This document shows, piece by piece, positions 16,137 to 24,327 of a stretch of 46,239 bases of DNA. A model generated the notes under the pieces. It saw only the letters and a program-made list of their open reading frames with translations. It had not been told where the DNA came from and ran no database searches. Source of the stretch: an uncultured Bacteroidales bacterium (lineage in GTDB: Bacteria; Bacteroidota; Bacteroidia; Bacteroidales; P3). Location: the NCBI GenBank assembly GCA_937915785.1, contig CALGGY010000139.1, positions 1 to 46,239 on the forward strand, read 5' to 3'. A program made the translations under genes and the position numbers. Position 1 is the stretch's first letter, and each line of letters opens with the position of its first letter.

Positions 16137-17117
16137 CTATTGGTTTTGGTAGTGTTCGGCAATTTGGTCAAAAACAGGCAGCAGTTCGTCGAGAGTGGTG
16201 AGCGATACAAGTTTGAGGCGGAATGGTTTGAAGTCGTAAAGTGCTTTGAAGTATCCGGAATAGTGTTTGCGCATTTCGAGTATTGCTGTGCGCTCGCCTT
16301 TCCATTGTACGGCTGCCAGCAGGTGGTTTCGGCACACCTCTACCCTTTCGGCCACACTTATGGTGCGTGGTTGCAGCCCTTCGAGCAGACGGTGGCTCTG
16401 TTCAAAAATCCACGGGTTTCCTATTGCCGCGCGTCCTATCAGTATGCCGTCCACGCCGTATCGGTTGCGGTATTCGGCCACCATCTGTGGCGACGTGATG
16501 TCGCCATTTCCGAACACCGGTATGGTCATTCGCGGGTTCTCCTTCACTTTGCCAATGAGTGTCCAGTCGGCTGTGCCGCGGTAGAGCTGGGTTTTGGTAC
16601 GTCCGTGAATACTTATGGCGGCCACGCCCACGTCCTGCAGCCGCTCGGCCAGTTCCACTATGGGTTTGCTGCTTTCGTCGTAGCCCAGGCGTGTTTTCAC
16701 GGTAACGGGCAGGTGCGAGGCTTTTGCTATGGCTTTGGTAATGGACACAAGGCGTTCGGGGTTTCGCAGGGCGCCCGAGCCGGCACCGCGTCCGGCAATT
16801 TTGCGCATGGGGCATCCCCAGTTGATATCCACAAAATCGGGATTGGCTTGTTCCACAAATTGCAGCGATTGGGTAAGGGCCTGCTCGTCGTGCCCGAAAA
16901 TCTGCACGCCAATGGGGCGTTCTTCTTCGGCAAAATGCATTTTGCGGCGGCTTTTCTCAACCTCGCGCACAAGGGCTTCGGAGGCTATGAACTCCGTTAT
17001 CAGCAGGTCGGCGCCGTGGCGTTTGCACACAGTGCGGAAAGGGTGGTCGGTGATGTCGTCCATTGGCGAGAGGACAAGTGGGAAATCGCCCAAGTCAACG
17101 TTGCCTATTTTGGCCAT
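16137..17117 (-). CDS. dusB: tRNA-dihydrouridine synthase
   Basis: FMN-dependent TIM-barrel enzyme reducing uridines in the tRNA D-loop. The 326-residue product has LSPMDDITDHPFR (16-28; the more usual form is APMAGVTD), the catalytic Cys102 in DINWGCPMRKI, an FMN-binding GNGDI and the IGRAAIGNPWIF phosphate site. Length and motifs fit the DusB type. First gene of the dusB-epimerase-methyltransferase cluster. Subfamily assignment to DusB is likely but not proven. Confidence 0.93.
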   Translation of the reverse strand: MAKIGNVDLGDFPLVLSPMDDITDHPFRTVCKRHGADLLITEFIASEALVREVEKSRRKMHFAEEERPIGVQIFGHDEQALTQSLQFVEQANPDFVDINWGCPMRKIAGRGAGSGALRNPERLVSITKAIAKASHLPVTVKTRLGYDESSKPIVELAERLQDVGVAAISIHGRTKTQLYRGTADWTLIGKVKENPRMTIPVFGNGDITSPQMVAEYRNRYGVDGILIGRAAIGNPWIFEQSHRLLEGLQPRTISVAERVEVCRNHLLAAVQWKGERTAILEMRKHYSGYFKALYDFKPFRLKLVSLTTLDELLPVFDQIAEHYQNQ

Positions 17118-17135
17118 AGCGTAAGTGTTTTTTAC

Positions 17136-17173
17136 AAAAAGCGAGGGATTTGTTGAGCAAAATCCCCCGCTTT
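17136..17173 (-). terminator. Terminator of the coiled-coil lipoprotein gene
   Basis: A 14-bp stem with one mismatch (17138-17151 with 17160-17173) has an 8-nt loop and is followed on the minus strand by TTTTT. It ends the upstream gene before dusB begins. Confidence 0.85.
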
Positions 17174-17198
17174 GTTCAAAAATAATGTCGTTGTTGTT

Positions 17199-18074
17199 TT
17201 ACTTTGTCGAAATCACAAGGTAGTTTGTCGATTTCCAGAATTCTTTTGGGTTGGTGATTTTAAGGTGTGTGCACACTTTGTCTTCGTTTGTTACCAGCTC
17301 GTAAGAGCCTTCGGGGTGTTTGGAAACCACCTGCGCGCCTTTGGCGTTCACCGGAATGCTGGTAACTTTGCGTTTGTCGATGCTGGTGAAAGCCGTAACG
17401 TCGATGTCGTTGGTGAGCTGCTGTTTTTTGCCGATGCCTATAAATCCGCCGGTTTTGTTCACTATGCCGGCTTCTTTAAGGTTTTTGTAGGTGTCCACAA
17501 TGTAGTAAACCTTGTTCATGTCGTTCACCTGCTCTTCTATAACTTTGTCTTTTTCGGCGTTGGTTTCGGCAAGGGTAGCCACGTCTTTGTTCAAGTTTTC
17601 GATTACTATTTTTTTCTGCTCAAGCTCTGCCACAAGAGTTTGGATTTGGTTTTCCTGCTCGGTGATGCGGGTTTCGAGTTTTTCAACAAATTCCTGCAGT
17701 TTGGCATTTTCTTGGTGCGAGGCTTTGATTTGGTTGTTCAGCTTGGCCAGTTTTTCCTTGTTTTGGGTCATCATCTGGCTTATCTGCTGAATTTGGTCGT
17801 TGATTTTGAGTTTCACGTCGTTGCGGCCTTCCACTTGTCCGCGTTGCAGCTGTTCCACCTGACCAAATTTGGAGCTTACGCTTGCAAGGTTGTCTTCAAT
17901 TTCGTTCAGCACTTCGAACAGTGCGTCAACTTCGTCGTTTTTGTTGTCCACAATAGCCTGCAGCGAGTCTATTGTCTGTTGGGCTTTGATTTTTTCCTCT
18001 TCGCCGGAGTTGCACGAGGTGAATACCATTGCAACGCACGAAAGTAATCCGGCCAAAATACATACTTTTTTCAT
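17199..18074 (-). CDS. Coiled-coil lipoprotein
   Basis: 291-residue predicted lipoprotein. A signal peptide ends in the lipobox MVFTSC (Cys21). Residues about 25-180 form a long heptad-rich coiled coil with many E, K, Q and L. A compact C-terminal domain follows (about 185-291, VYYIVDTYKNLKEAG to the end). Similar lipoproteins are common in Bacteroidota. Some are reported as surface adhesins, but nothing in this sequence shows a ligand. Its own terminator follows. An inverted repeat lies upstream (18104-18124). Confidence 0.85.
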   Translation of the reverse strand: MKKVCILAGLLSCVAMVFTSCNSGEEEKIKAQQTIDSLQAIVDNKNDEVDALFEVLNEIEDNLASVSSKFGQVEQLQRGQVEGRNDVKLKINDQIQQISQMMTQNKEKLAKLNNQIKASHQENAKLQEFVEKLETRITEQENQIQTLVAELEQKKIVIENLNKDVATLAETNAEKDKVIEEQVNDMNKVYYIVDTYKNLKEAGIVNKTGGFIGIGKKQQLTNDIDVTAFTSIDKRKVTSIPVNAKGAQVVSKHPEGSYELVTNEDKVCTHLKITNPKEFWKSTNYLVISTK

Positions 18075-18103
18075 GATGATTTTTTTTTGTGTGTATTGTT
18101 TAA

Positions 18104-18124
18104 GACGTGAATATAACGCACGTC
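18104..18124. promoter_or_regulatory. Inverted repeat GACGTG-N9-CACGTC
   Basis: A perfect 6-bp inverted repeat with a 9-nt spacer lies 30 nt upstream of the lipoprotein gene. It could be an operator or hairpin. No T-run follows. Significance is uncertain because the arms are short. Confidence 0.35.
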
Positions 18125-18165
18125 GTTCTGTTTTATTTTAACAATATTGCGTTTTTTTTATTTTT

Positions 18166-18732
18166 TTATCGAATTTTGCAAATTTCGCCATTGCCGGTGA
18201 TTTTTATTATGTTCGAACCTTGCGAAAAATGCGAGTCGCAGCAGTGTTCCGGAACCACAAAGTCCACTTTTTCAACAAGTTCGGCGCTGATGTCGGAGAA
18301 ACTGTCTGGTGTGGGTTGTCCCGAAAAATTTGCTGAAGTGCTTACCACCGGCTTGCCGAATTTTTGTAACATTGCGGTGCAGAAGTCCGATTTCGGCACC
18401 CGTATGCCGATGCTTCCGTCGGCGGCAACAAGGTTTTGGGGCAGGTTGCGGGCGGCTGGGTATATTACGGTGGTTGGACGTTCCATTTTTGCCAAATAAT
18501 GCTCCACGCCAGTGTCGAAATGGCTAACGTACTGGCTCACTTGCGCATAGTCGAGACACAGTATCAGCATGCTTTTGTGGGGGTCGCGCTGTTTTATGGC
18601 GTACACCTGTTCTATTGCCGAGGGGTTGGTGGCGTCGCAGCCAATGCCCCAGATGGTGTCGGTTGGGTACAGTATCACGCCGCCCTCAGCAAGTGTTTCG
18701 CAGATTTTTTGTAATATATTGTCGTTTAGCAT
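18166..18732 (-). CDS. tsaC: Threonylcarbamoyl-AMP synthase (TsaC/Sua5 family)
   Basis: Makes threonylcarbamoyl-AMP from Thr, bicarbonate and ATP, the first step in t6A37 modification of ANN-decoding tRNAs. The 188-residue length fits the short TsaC/YciO form without the Sua5 C-terminal domain. Visible motifs are GGVILYPTDTIWGIG (17-31), the KxR...KS nucleotide site K47-R49-K53-S54, and STSANFSG (131-138). It begins 15 nt past the U32 gene and is the last gene of the porQ-U32-tsaC unit. A YciO-type paralogue is a less likely alternative. Confidence 0.92.
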   Translation of the reverse strand: MLNDNILQKICETLAEGGVILYPTDTIWGIGCDATNPSAIEQVYAIKQRDPHKSMLILCLDYAQVSQYVSHFDTGVEHYLAKMERPTTVIYPAARNLPQNLVAADGSIGIRVPKSDFCTAMLQKFGKPVVSTSANFSGQPTPDSFSDISAELVEKVDFVVPEHCCDSHFSQGSNIIKITGNGEICKIR

Positions 18733-18747
18733 TTTGCGTAAATAAAG

Positions 18748-20580
18748 TTATTCGGCGAAAATCTGCATACGGCAGTTGTTGCAGTCGAACTGCAGACGTA
18801 GCTTCTGCCCGTTGTTTTCGAGGTACAAATTGTTGCGGTACTGGGCCAGCAACTCGTTGTTTTTCAGACATTGACCTAATTCGTAGCGTATACAGTATTT
18901 GGTTGTCATCAATGGTTTGTCGGTGTAGTCCAAGGTTTTTTCCACGCCCCATTCGGCAACTTCTGCCCCATGACGTCTGTAAAAGTCCATTGAATTGCTG
19001 TTCAACACATTGTGATTGAAATAAAGCTGTTTTTCGTAATATGGCACATTGTTGGGGAGAAAAGGAGTGTCGGTGGGCCTGAAAGCGGCTATGCGCTGTT
19101 GTTCAAGCGTTTGCAAGCACCTGCGACGCAAGTCGTTCAGCACCGACGCTGGCACAAAAAACGGTTGTGTGCACTGGTTTTCAACCCGTGTTGCCAAAAA
19201 TGGCGTCTGTCCCGATTTCATAAGCTGTGTTTCGATATTTTGCAGGGCTTTTTCGGGATTTTGCGCCTGCAGCTTGTCGCAATCCGTAAGGGCTGTTGCC
19301 GCAATGCCGTCCTCATCGGTGGCCGTGAGGGCAAAGCCTTCTGGTGTTTCGGCAAAAATAAGCCCCACTCCTATTTTCCGCACCGACGATTTGTCGGACT
19401 GCAACTGCTTTTCAAATTCATAGTCGTTGTTGCGAAACAGTTTGGCACCGGCTTTTATATGCGTGGGCATTTTGTTGGGTATCAGTTTGTTGCCTATCAC
19501 TTTGTTTATCAAAAAGCCTTGCCAGCCGCCTTGTTGGCTTTGAAAACAGAGTCCGTCGCCCGGAACAATGGGTTCATCAATGCGGCATATCAGTGCATCG
19601 GCGGTGGTTTTGGTAATGGTGCCAACCATTTTTCCCAGCGATTTTTGGGTGGAAAACGACGCCATTTTCTGGCGTTGGCACAAAAAATAATCGGTGAAAC
19701 CGCGGTTAAAAGTACGTTCGGGGTCGGGAGTGAAAGCCACTATGGTTTTTCCCGACGAAGATCGCGAGAAATCCTCGTTTTCTTCCAACAGATTGTCTAT
19801 CAGCTTTCTGTAGTAGGCTGTGATGTTTTTCACGTAGCACAGGTCTTTCAGTCGCCCCTCAATTTTGAACGACCGCACTCCGGCTTGCAGCAGCTGTGCA
19901 AGGTGCGTGGCGGCACTGAAATCTTTGAGCGAAAGCAGGTGTTTGTTTTTTACAAGTAGCTGGTTTTTAGAGTTGTACAAGTTATACGACGACCGGCAGG
20001 GCTGTGAGCAGCAGCCACGGTTGCCACTGCGTCCGTTCAGGTATTGGCTCAGGTAGCACTGACCGCTGTACGAAACGCACAAAGCCCCTTGAACAAAGGT
20101 TTCGAGCTCCACTGAGGTTTGTTTTCTGATGTCGGCAATTTGCTGCAGCGACAACTCGCGGGCAAGTATAACACGCTGTATGCCAATTTGTTCGAAAAAT
20201 TGGATACGTCTTACGTCAACGTTGTTGGCTTGAGTGCTGGCGTGCAACGCCATTGGCGGAAGTGGGGTTTCCAGCAGGCCAAGGTCCTGAATGATGGCCG
20301 CGTCGGCACCGGCGTTGTAAAGCTGATGCAAAAGGTGGTTGGCATTGTTCAACTCATTGTCGAACAGCAAGGTATTTACCGTTACATAAACTTTTGCTTT
20401 AAATAGATGTGCGTATTGCACCAGCGTTTCGATGTCGTGCAGACTGTTTCCCGCCGACTGCCTTGCCCCAAAGGCCGGGGCGCCTATATACACGGCATCG
20501 GCACCGTGATTTATGGCCTCTTTGCCAAACTGCAGGTTTTTGGCGGGCGACAGGAGTTCTATTTTTTGGGTTTTCGACAA
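18748..20580 (-). CDS. Peptidase U32 family protein, RlhA/TrhP-like RNA hydroxylase
   Basis: 610-residue U32 protein. The N-terminal TIM-barrel-like half has LLSPAKNLQFGKEAINHGAD (9-28, one of the family's best-conserved segments) and HASTQANN (113-120). A Cys cluster at 168-195 (CVSYSGQC, GNRGCCSQPCR) is typical of the Fe-S site in prephenate-dependent tRNA/rRNA hydroxylases. The long C-terminal part (about 330-610, with late Cys residues in YELGQCLKNN and FDCNNCRM) matches the two-domain layout of RlhA (23S rRNA C2501 hydroxylation) rather than shorter TrhP/UbiU proteins. The role is inferred from family. Lies 15 nt after porQ and 15 nt before tsaC. The next gene also acts in RNA modification. 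Confidence 0.85.
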   Translation of the reverse strand: MSKTQKIELLSPAKNLQFGKEAINHGADAVYIGAPAFGARQSAGNSLHDIETLVQYAHLFKAKVYVTVNTLLFDNELNNANHLLHQLYNAGADAAIIQDLGLLETPLPPMALHASTQANNVDVRRIQFFEQIGIQRVILARELSLQQIADIRKQTSVELETFVQGALCVSYSGQCYLSQYLNGRSGNRGCCSQPCRSSYNLYNSKNQLLVKNKHLLSLKDFSAATHLAQLLQAGVRSFKIEGRLKDLCYVKNITAYYRKLIDNLLEENEDFSRSSSGKTIVAFTPDPERTFNRGFTDYFLCQRQKMASFSTQKSLGKMVGTITKTTADALICRIDEPIVPGDGLCFQSQQGGWQGFLINKVIGNKLIPNKMPTHIKAGAKLFRNNDYEFEKQLQSDKSSVRKIGVGLIFAETPEGFALTATDEDGIAATALTDCDKLQAQNPEKALQNIETQLMKSGQTPFLATRVENQCTQPFFVPASVLNDLRRRCLQTLEQQRIAAFRPTDTPFLPNNVPYYEKQLYFNHNVLNSNSMDFYRRHGAEVAEWGVEKTLDYTDKPLMTTKYCIRYELGQCLKNNELLAQYRNNLYLENNGQKLRLQFDCNNCRMQIFAE

Positions 20581-20595
20581 AAGAATGGCTGTTTT

Positions 20596-21672
20596 TTAGA
20601 AGAAGCGTGATAGGTCGGTGGAGATGGATATGGCGTTTGGTGCCTGTCCAAGGTGGTAGTTGTTTCGCGAGTAGCCGATGTTTATGCGCTTGACCCTGAG
20701 ACCGATGCCGTACGAAAAACCGCTCATGTTGGTTATGTCGGCCGCCTGCATCTCCTTGGCTTGACGGTAGTTGTAGGCAATCCATATTTTCAGGGCGTTG
20801 CCCAGACAGAGTTCCACGCCGGCGCTTACGTGGCGGAAAAGGTTGTCCACAAATCCCGCAAAGGGTTTTTCATCGGTGCGGCTGCCGGTAAACGGGTCGG
20901 TGGTGTAGGTAAGGTTCAGCGTGTCGGAATAGCGCAGGTTCCAGCGTTGCAACTCGTTGAGCGACAGATAGAAACGGAATGGGGCTTTTTTCAGTTTGTA
21001 CGACAGCTGTGCGGTGAGCTCGAACGGCAGTTTTTCGCGTTTTCCTGCAAAGGTGGCTATCTGCGCACCCAGGTTTCGTGCCATGGCGGTGGCACAAAAT
21101 GTCCTGCTGCGGTTAGAATAGGAGCCGGCAATGTCGAAAGCCAATGCCATAGCTGTGTAGTACTGATATTGCGAAAGCACGGGGCGGAAATTCACTCCGA
21201 TGAAGAAATTTGAGTCCAACGCCCTGCCCCACCCTATATGGAACACGTAGTCGGAGGCGTGGAAAGTGCCTTTTTCGTTCTCGGCTTCGTCGTATTCTTC
21301 AAATTTGCCGTAGTTTACATACTGTAAGCCAAACACATAGCTGCCAAATTTTTCGAAAGTTCGGCTGTATGCCACGGAGCCGTAGTTGGTACCGGCAAAA
21401 TGGTTTACAAAGTTGATGCTTAGGTGGTTGTGCAACAGCGGATTTATCAGCGAAGGGTTGCCAAAAGCCACATTGATGTCGTTGTCGAACACCGACAGGT
21501 AGCTCATGCCAAGTCCGGAGGTGCGGGCGTTGGGCTTAAGGTTGAGGGCCGAGAGCGTGGTGTTGCCGGCAATCTGGGCACTAAGGTTGCCTATTGCAAG
21601 CGCTATAAATACTGTCAGTAGTGTGGTTTTCTTCAATGTGGAATGGTTTTGTCGTTTTATGTAACGCACCAT
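20596..21672 (-). CDS. porQ: Type IX secretion system protein PorQ
   Basis: 358-residue outer-membrane beta-barrel of the FadL-like PorV/PorQ group. PorQ works with PorU, PorV and PorZ in the T9SS attachment complex that processes cargo and joins it to A-LPS. An N-terminal signal (about 15-32, ending LSAQ) precedes the family start segment GNTTLSALNLKPNARTSGLG. The NPSLIN turn, many alternating aromatic strands (SVAYSRTFEKFGSYVFGLQY) and the terminal RF-F barrel signature are all present. It is first in an apparent unit with the U32 and tsaC genes. Confidence 0.92.
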   Translation of the reverse strand: MVRYIKRQNHSTLKKTTLLTVFIALAIGNLSAQIAGNTTLSALNLKPNARTSGLGMSYLSVFDNDINVAFGNPSLINPLLHNHLSINFVNHFAGTNYGSVAYSRTFEKFGSYVFGLQYVNYGKFEEYDEAENEKGTFHASDYVFHIGWGRALDSNFFIGVNFRPVLSQYQYYTAMALAFDIAGSYSNRSRTFCATAMARNLGAQIATFAGKREKLPFELTAQLSYKLKKAPFRFYLSLNELQRWNLRYSDTLNLTYTTDPFTGSRTDEKPFAGFVDNLFRHVSAGVELCLGNALKIWIAYNYRQAKEMQAADITNMSGFSYGIGLRVKRINIGYSRNNYHLGQAPNAISISTDLSRFF

Positions 21673-21795
21673 GTGGCTGTTTAGTATTTGCTGACGTTTT
21701 TTTTGTGGCGTTGCAATTTGTTTTGCGGGTCTGATTCTATAGCCGCAAGTGTGCTTGTTATTTGCAAAAACAGTTGTGGTTCAAGCTGTTGTGGC

Positions 21796-22767
21796 TTACT
21801 TGTCGTAAACGAGGGAAAAAATGTCGTGCAATATTGTTTGTTTTTCGCTGTCGGTCGCAGGCATTTGCGGCGGCTTGCGCAGCGAGGCTCCCGTAAGCAG
21901 CTGCCGGGCCTGTTCTATGGTGTCGGGACTCAGGCAGTCGGTGGCTATCTGCACCTGCGTTATGCAGTTGTTTTTTTCGTCGGTATCCAGATCTATCTCC
22001 ACTTCGCCCCAAGGGTATGAGCTGTTGAGGGTGGTGTGGAAATGGCGCCATTTGGCAAACAGGAAATCGTCGGTGGCAAGGTGGCGGCTGTAGGCAAGCA
22101 CCTCGTCGGAGCAGATGTTTTGAAACGGTATTCTCTCGGCTGTGCCGCCATAAACTTGTTGGAAAGCCTCCTCCAAGGGGGGCACGATGTTTTCGGAGGT
22201 TATGGGGGCCAGCTCGGAGAGGTTCACCACACGGCTCTGCACCGACGACACGCCGTGTTTCAGCAGTTTGGAGGGTTTTACTTTCAGGTAGCGCTGAATG
22301 CTTTGTGTGTCGGTTTTTATTAAAATGGTGCCATGGTGCAGGCAGTTGTCGGTGCCTTTGGAGAAAGCGTTGCCCGAAAATTTGCGTCCTTGGCAGAGCA
22401 GGTCGTTGCGGCCCGAAATTTCGGTGCGCAGGCCGAAACTCTCCACGGCTTTTTGTATCACGGCAAACTGCCGGCGCACATCGTAGTGCTGTTTAGGCAC
22501 CACAAACGAGAAATTGAGGTTGCCCACGTCGTGGTAAACGGCCCCGCCTCCGGTAAGGCGTCGCATCAGGTGTCCGCCCTCGGCCAGAAGGGTGTCCACA
22601 TCGCACTCGGTATATGGATTTTGGTTGTAGCCAATGACCACAGTCTGCTGGTTTTTCCACAGGTACATCACCACGGTGTCGGGAGGGGTGGTTTTCACCA
22701 GATGCTGCTCAACGGCAAGGTTTAAAAAGGGGTTGGTCTGCGCGCTGGTTATTATCTGAAGTCTCAT
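21796..22767 (-). CDS. lplA: Lipoate-protein ligase A
   Basis: Attaches lipoate (through lipoyl-AMP) to E2 and GcvH subunits. The 323-residue product has the substrate motif RRLTGGGAVYHD (69-80), FSFV (87-90), the GNAFSK and HHGTIL segments of the adenylation site, and a C-terminal accessory domain. Full length with no lost motifs. It is flanked by porQ upstream (123-nt gap) and the RM island downstream on the plus-strand map. Confidence 0.92.
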   Translation of the reverse strand: MRLQIITSAQTNPFLNLAVEQHLVKTTPPDTVVMYLWKNQQTVVIGYNQNPYTECDVDTLLAEGGHLMRRLTGGGAVYHDVGNLNFSFVVPKQHYDVRRQFAVIQKAVESFGLRTEISGRNDLLCQGRKFSGNAFSKGTDNCLHHGTILIKTDTQSIQRYLKVKPSKLLKHGVSSVQSRVVNLSELAPITSENIVPPLEEAFQQVYGGTAERIPFQNICSDEVLAYSRHLATDDFLFAKWRHFHTTLNSSYPWGEVEIDLDTDEKNNCITQVQIATDCLSPDTIEQARQLLTGASLRKPPQMPATDSEKQTILHDIFSLVYDK

Positions 22768-22918
22768 TTTTTTTTGCGGATCTGCATTATTTCGATTAAA
22801 AATTATTATAACGCATTAAACTACTTTTTATTACGTTGTATCCGTTTTTTTTTGTTTTTATACTCCGCTGCAAATTGTACAATTGTTTGATGTCCATCCA
22901 CTCCACTCAAAAAACCTT

Positions 22919-22947
22919 ACTTTTTTGGGAATCGGTTCCAAAAAAGT
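22919..22947. other. Strong AT-rich hairpin at island boundary
   Basis: ACTTTTTTGG (22919-22928) pairs perfectly with CCAAAAAAGT (22938-22947). The stem can extend inward with one bulged G. It sits next to a second hairpin (22958-22984), giving a tandem structure between lplA and the specificity-gene remnant. The rest of 22768-22918 shows no gene. Confidence 0.6.
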
Positions 22948-22957
22948 CAAAAATAAG

Positions 22958-22984
22958 CGGTGGCCGGATTTGTGGAAGCCACCG
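22958..22984 (-). terminator. Terminator at the end of the RM operon
   Basis: CGGTGGC (22958-22964) pairs with GCCACCG (22978-22984). On the minus strand the stem is followed by CTTATTTTTGAC, a T-rich tail. It lies 27 nt past the stop of the S-subunit remnant and so closes the RM island transcript. Confidence 0.65.
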
Positions 22985-22993
22985 TTTTGGGGG

Positions 22994-23008
22994 TTATAGG
23001 CAGGAGGA
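22994..23008. repeat. Short direct repeat, copy 1
   Basis: TTATAGGCAGGAGGA matches 14 of 15 bases of copy 2 (23285-23299), which contains the stop codon of the specificity gene. On the minus strand both copies spell SSCL-stop in one frame. Confidence 0.7.
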
Positions 23009-23010
23009 AT

Positions 23011-23190
23011 CTATCTCAGCCACTTCTCCAAAATATCTCTATTCCTGTCCGCACAACCTGCCATTACGGCTTTGGCTTCTGAAATCTCTGATTCGTAGGT
23101 TTCGATTTCGGAAACGATGCGCTGTTGTTCGGCAATGGGTGGAACGGGGATTTGGAAATTCGGAATATTGTTTTTGTCCCCACGTGGCAT
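23011..23190 (-). pseudogene. C-terminal remnant of a restriction specificity (S) subunit
   Basis: A 59-codon frame encodes the conserved tail of a type I/IIG S subunit: IPVPPIAEQQRIVSEIE, then a helical arm ending MAGCADRNRDILEKWLR. The target-recognition domain that must precede it is missing, and an in-frame TAA lies immediately before the ATG at 23190. It follows the intact S gene on the same strand by 94 nt. It could be a decayed second S gene or the tail left behind by recombination. Translation as a small peptide is possible but no function is claimed. Confidence 0.75.
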
Positions 23191-23253
23191 TTATAACTTG
23201 AATGTGGCGATTATCAACTTTTTGTAAGCTCTATACTTTATCATTTTTTACAA

Positions 23254-23282
23254 CACAAAACACTATAAAACAATGTTTTGTG
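23254..23282. other. 9-bp inverted repeat after the S gene
   Basis: CACAAAACA (23254-23262) pairs perfectly with TGTTTTGTG (23274-23282) around an 11-nt loop, directly after the S-gene stop. No T-run follows on the minus strand, so a recombination site or mRNA 3' hairpin is as likely as a terminator. Confidence 0.5.
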
Positions 23283-23284
23283 GA

Positions 23285-23299
23285 TTATAAGCAGGAGGA
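23285..23299. repeat. Short direct repeat, copy 2
   Basis: TTATAAGCAGGAGGA, overlapping the last codons and TAA of the S gene. It is a 14/15 match to copy 1 at 22994-23008, suggesting slippage or recombination between S-gene ends. Confidence 0.7.
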
Positions 23300-24325
23300 G
23301 TACGGCAACCCCTTTATGTAATCTTCCATCCATTGCCAGTCGGGTTCGTACTCGCCTTGGGCGTTTTGGGTGGCGGGGAGTTTAAGCCTTGTGTTTGCGA
23401 TAATATCTTTGTTAAAAGCGCGTCCGTAGTTGTATCTAAAACGTTCCTTGTTCAGAAGAGATGTGATAAATAATCCCACATATTTATTCAAATGCTCTGA
23501 ACGCAAAACAACCATGTGATCTCCGCAAATGAATTCATTTTCTTGATAGTAGATTGTTGCAGTAGTATCACCTACTGTTATTGCATTACCATCTTCTATG
23601 TCTTCATATTTCTCGTTTATGACATAACATTTGCAACCATTGTTGACATCGCTCCTTGTAACATATGCAATGGCATTGTCGTTTTCTTTCTCGCAACTAA
23701 TCAAATCAATGGCATTGTATGCAGTTGCCTTGTAAGGTCTTTCAAAATAGTCTCCAACCTTAAACCATTTCCACTCTTTTGTGTTCAATTGTAATTTGTT
23801 GGGAGAAAGAGGTTTCTTGTCCAAATGCTTTTCCCATACATTTTTTGTTTTCTGTGGCAATTTTGGAATCAAAGTGTTTTGTACATAGTTTTCTATCCAT
23901 TGCCAATCGGGATTATCGTTTTGGTCAACAGGAAGTTTTATTGTTGAAACTTTCATCAATTCCTTATCCCATTTTCTCCCGTAATTGAATCGATATTTTT
24001 CTTTGTTTATCATTGTTGTAATGAACAATGCAGAATAAACATTCATTTTGAAGTTAGGATAAAACACATTTACATCATCAGTAGCCCAAAACACTTTCGT
24101 TTGATAGTATGCTTCTGCAATCGAACCATTGTATGAAACGGTTATAGTATTTGCAGAATGAAGATGTTCATTGTTTGCAATTCTTGCTGTAATACCGTTG
24201 TTAGAATCCGTCGCACCAATATAAGGAATATCCCCGTCTATCATGTCGGCTTTTGTTAATCGTTTACCTTTTTTTATTTCAAAGATCTCATCGTATCTGA
24301 ACCATTTCCAATTCTTAGTTTCCAT
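23285..24325 (-). CDS. Restriction-modification specificity subunit (BcgI B-like)
   Basis: 346-residue DNA-recognition subunit made of two similar halves. Each half begins with a tryptophan-rich segment (NWKWFRYDEIFE, 5-16; EWKWFKVGDYFE, 184-195) followed by a target-recognition domain. Each closes with a DWQW-containing linker (140-143; PDWQWMEDYIKGLPYS near the end). Two target domains in one chain imply a bipartite recognition sequence. The size is close to the BcgI B subunit (about 340 residues). The gene begins 2 nt past the stop of the nuclease-methylase gene, so translation is coupled. Codon use is more A/T-rich than flanking genes, as in acquired DNA. A type I HsdS is the alternative, but no R subunit is present. 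Confidence 0.85.
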   Translation of the reverse strand: METKNWKWFRYDEIFEIKKGKRLTKADMIDGDIPYIGATDSNNGITARIANNEHLHSANTITVSYNGSIAEAYYQTKVFWATDDVNVFYPNFKMNVYSALFITTMINKEKYRFNYGRKWDKELMKVSTIKLPVDQNDNPDWQWIENYVQNTLIPKLPQKTKNVWEKHLDKKPLSPNKLQLNTKEWKWFKVGDYFERPYKATAYNAIDLISCEKENDNAIAYVTRSDVNNGCKCYVINEKYEDIEDGNAITVGDTTATIYYQENEFICGDHMVVLRSEHLNKYVGLFITSLLNKERFRYNYGRAFNKDIIANTRLKLPATQNAQGEYEPDWQWMEDYIKGLPYSSCL

Positions 24326-24327
24326 AA

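Noticed and set aside
16140..17156. Long plus-strand open frame opposite dusB
   Set aside because: It is the complement of the clearly conserved dusB coding sequence. Its translation shows no motif, only codon-bias side effects. The same holds for long antisense frames opposite etfA (34213-35160), bcd (36066-37157), the kinase (38110-39267) and the aminotransferase (26926-27978).
23011..24325. Invertible specificity-gene shufflon
   Set aside because: No long inverted repeats are shared between the S gene and the remnant, and no site-specific recombinase gene is present here. Only a 15-bp direct repeat is seen.
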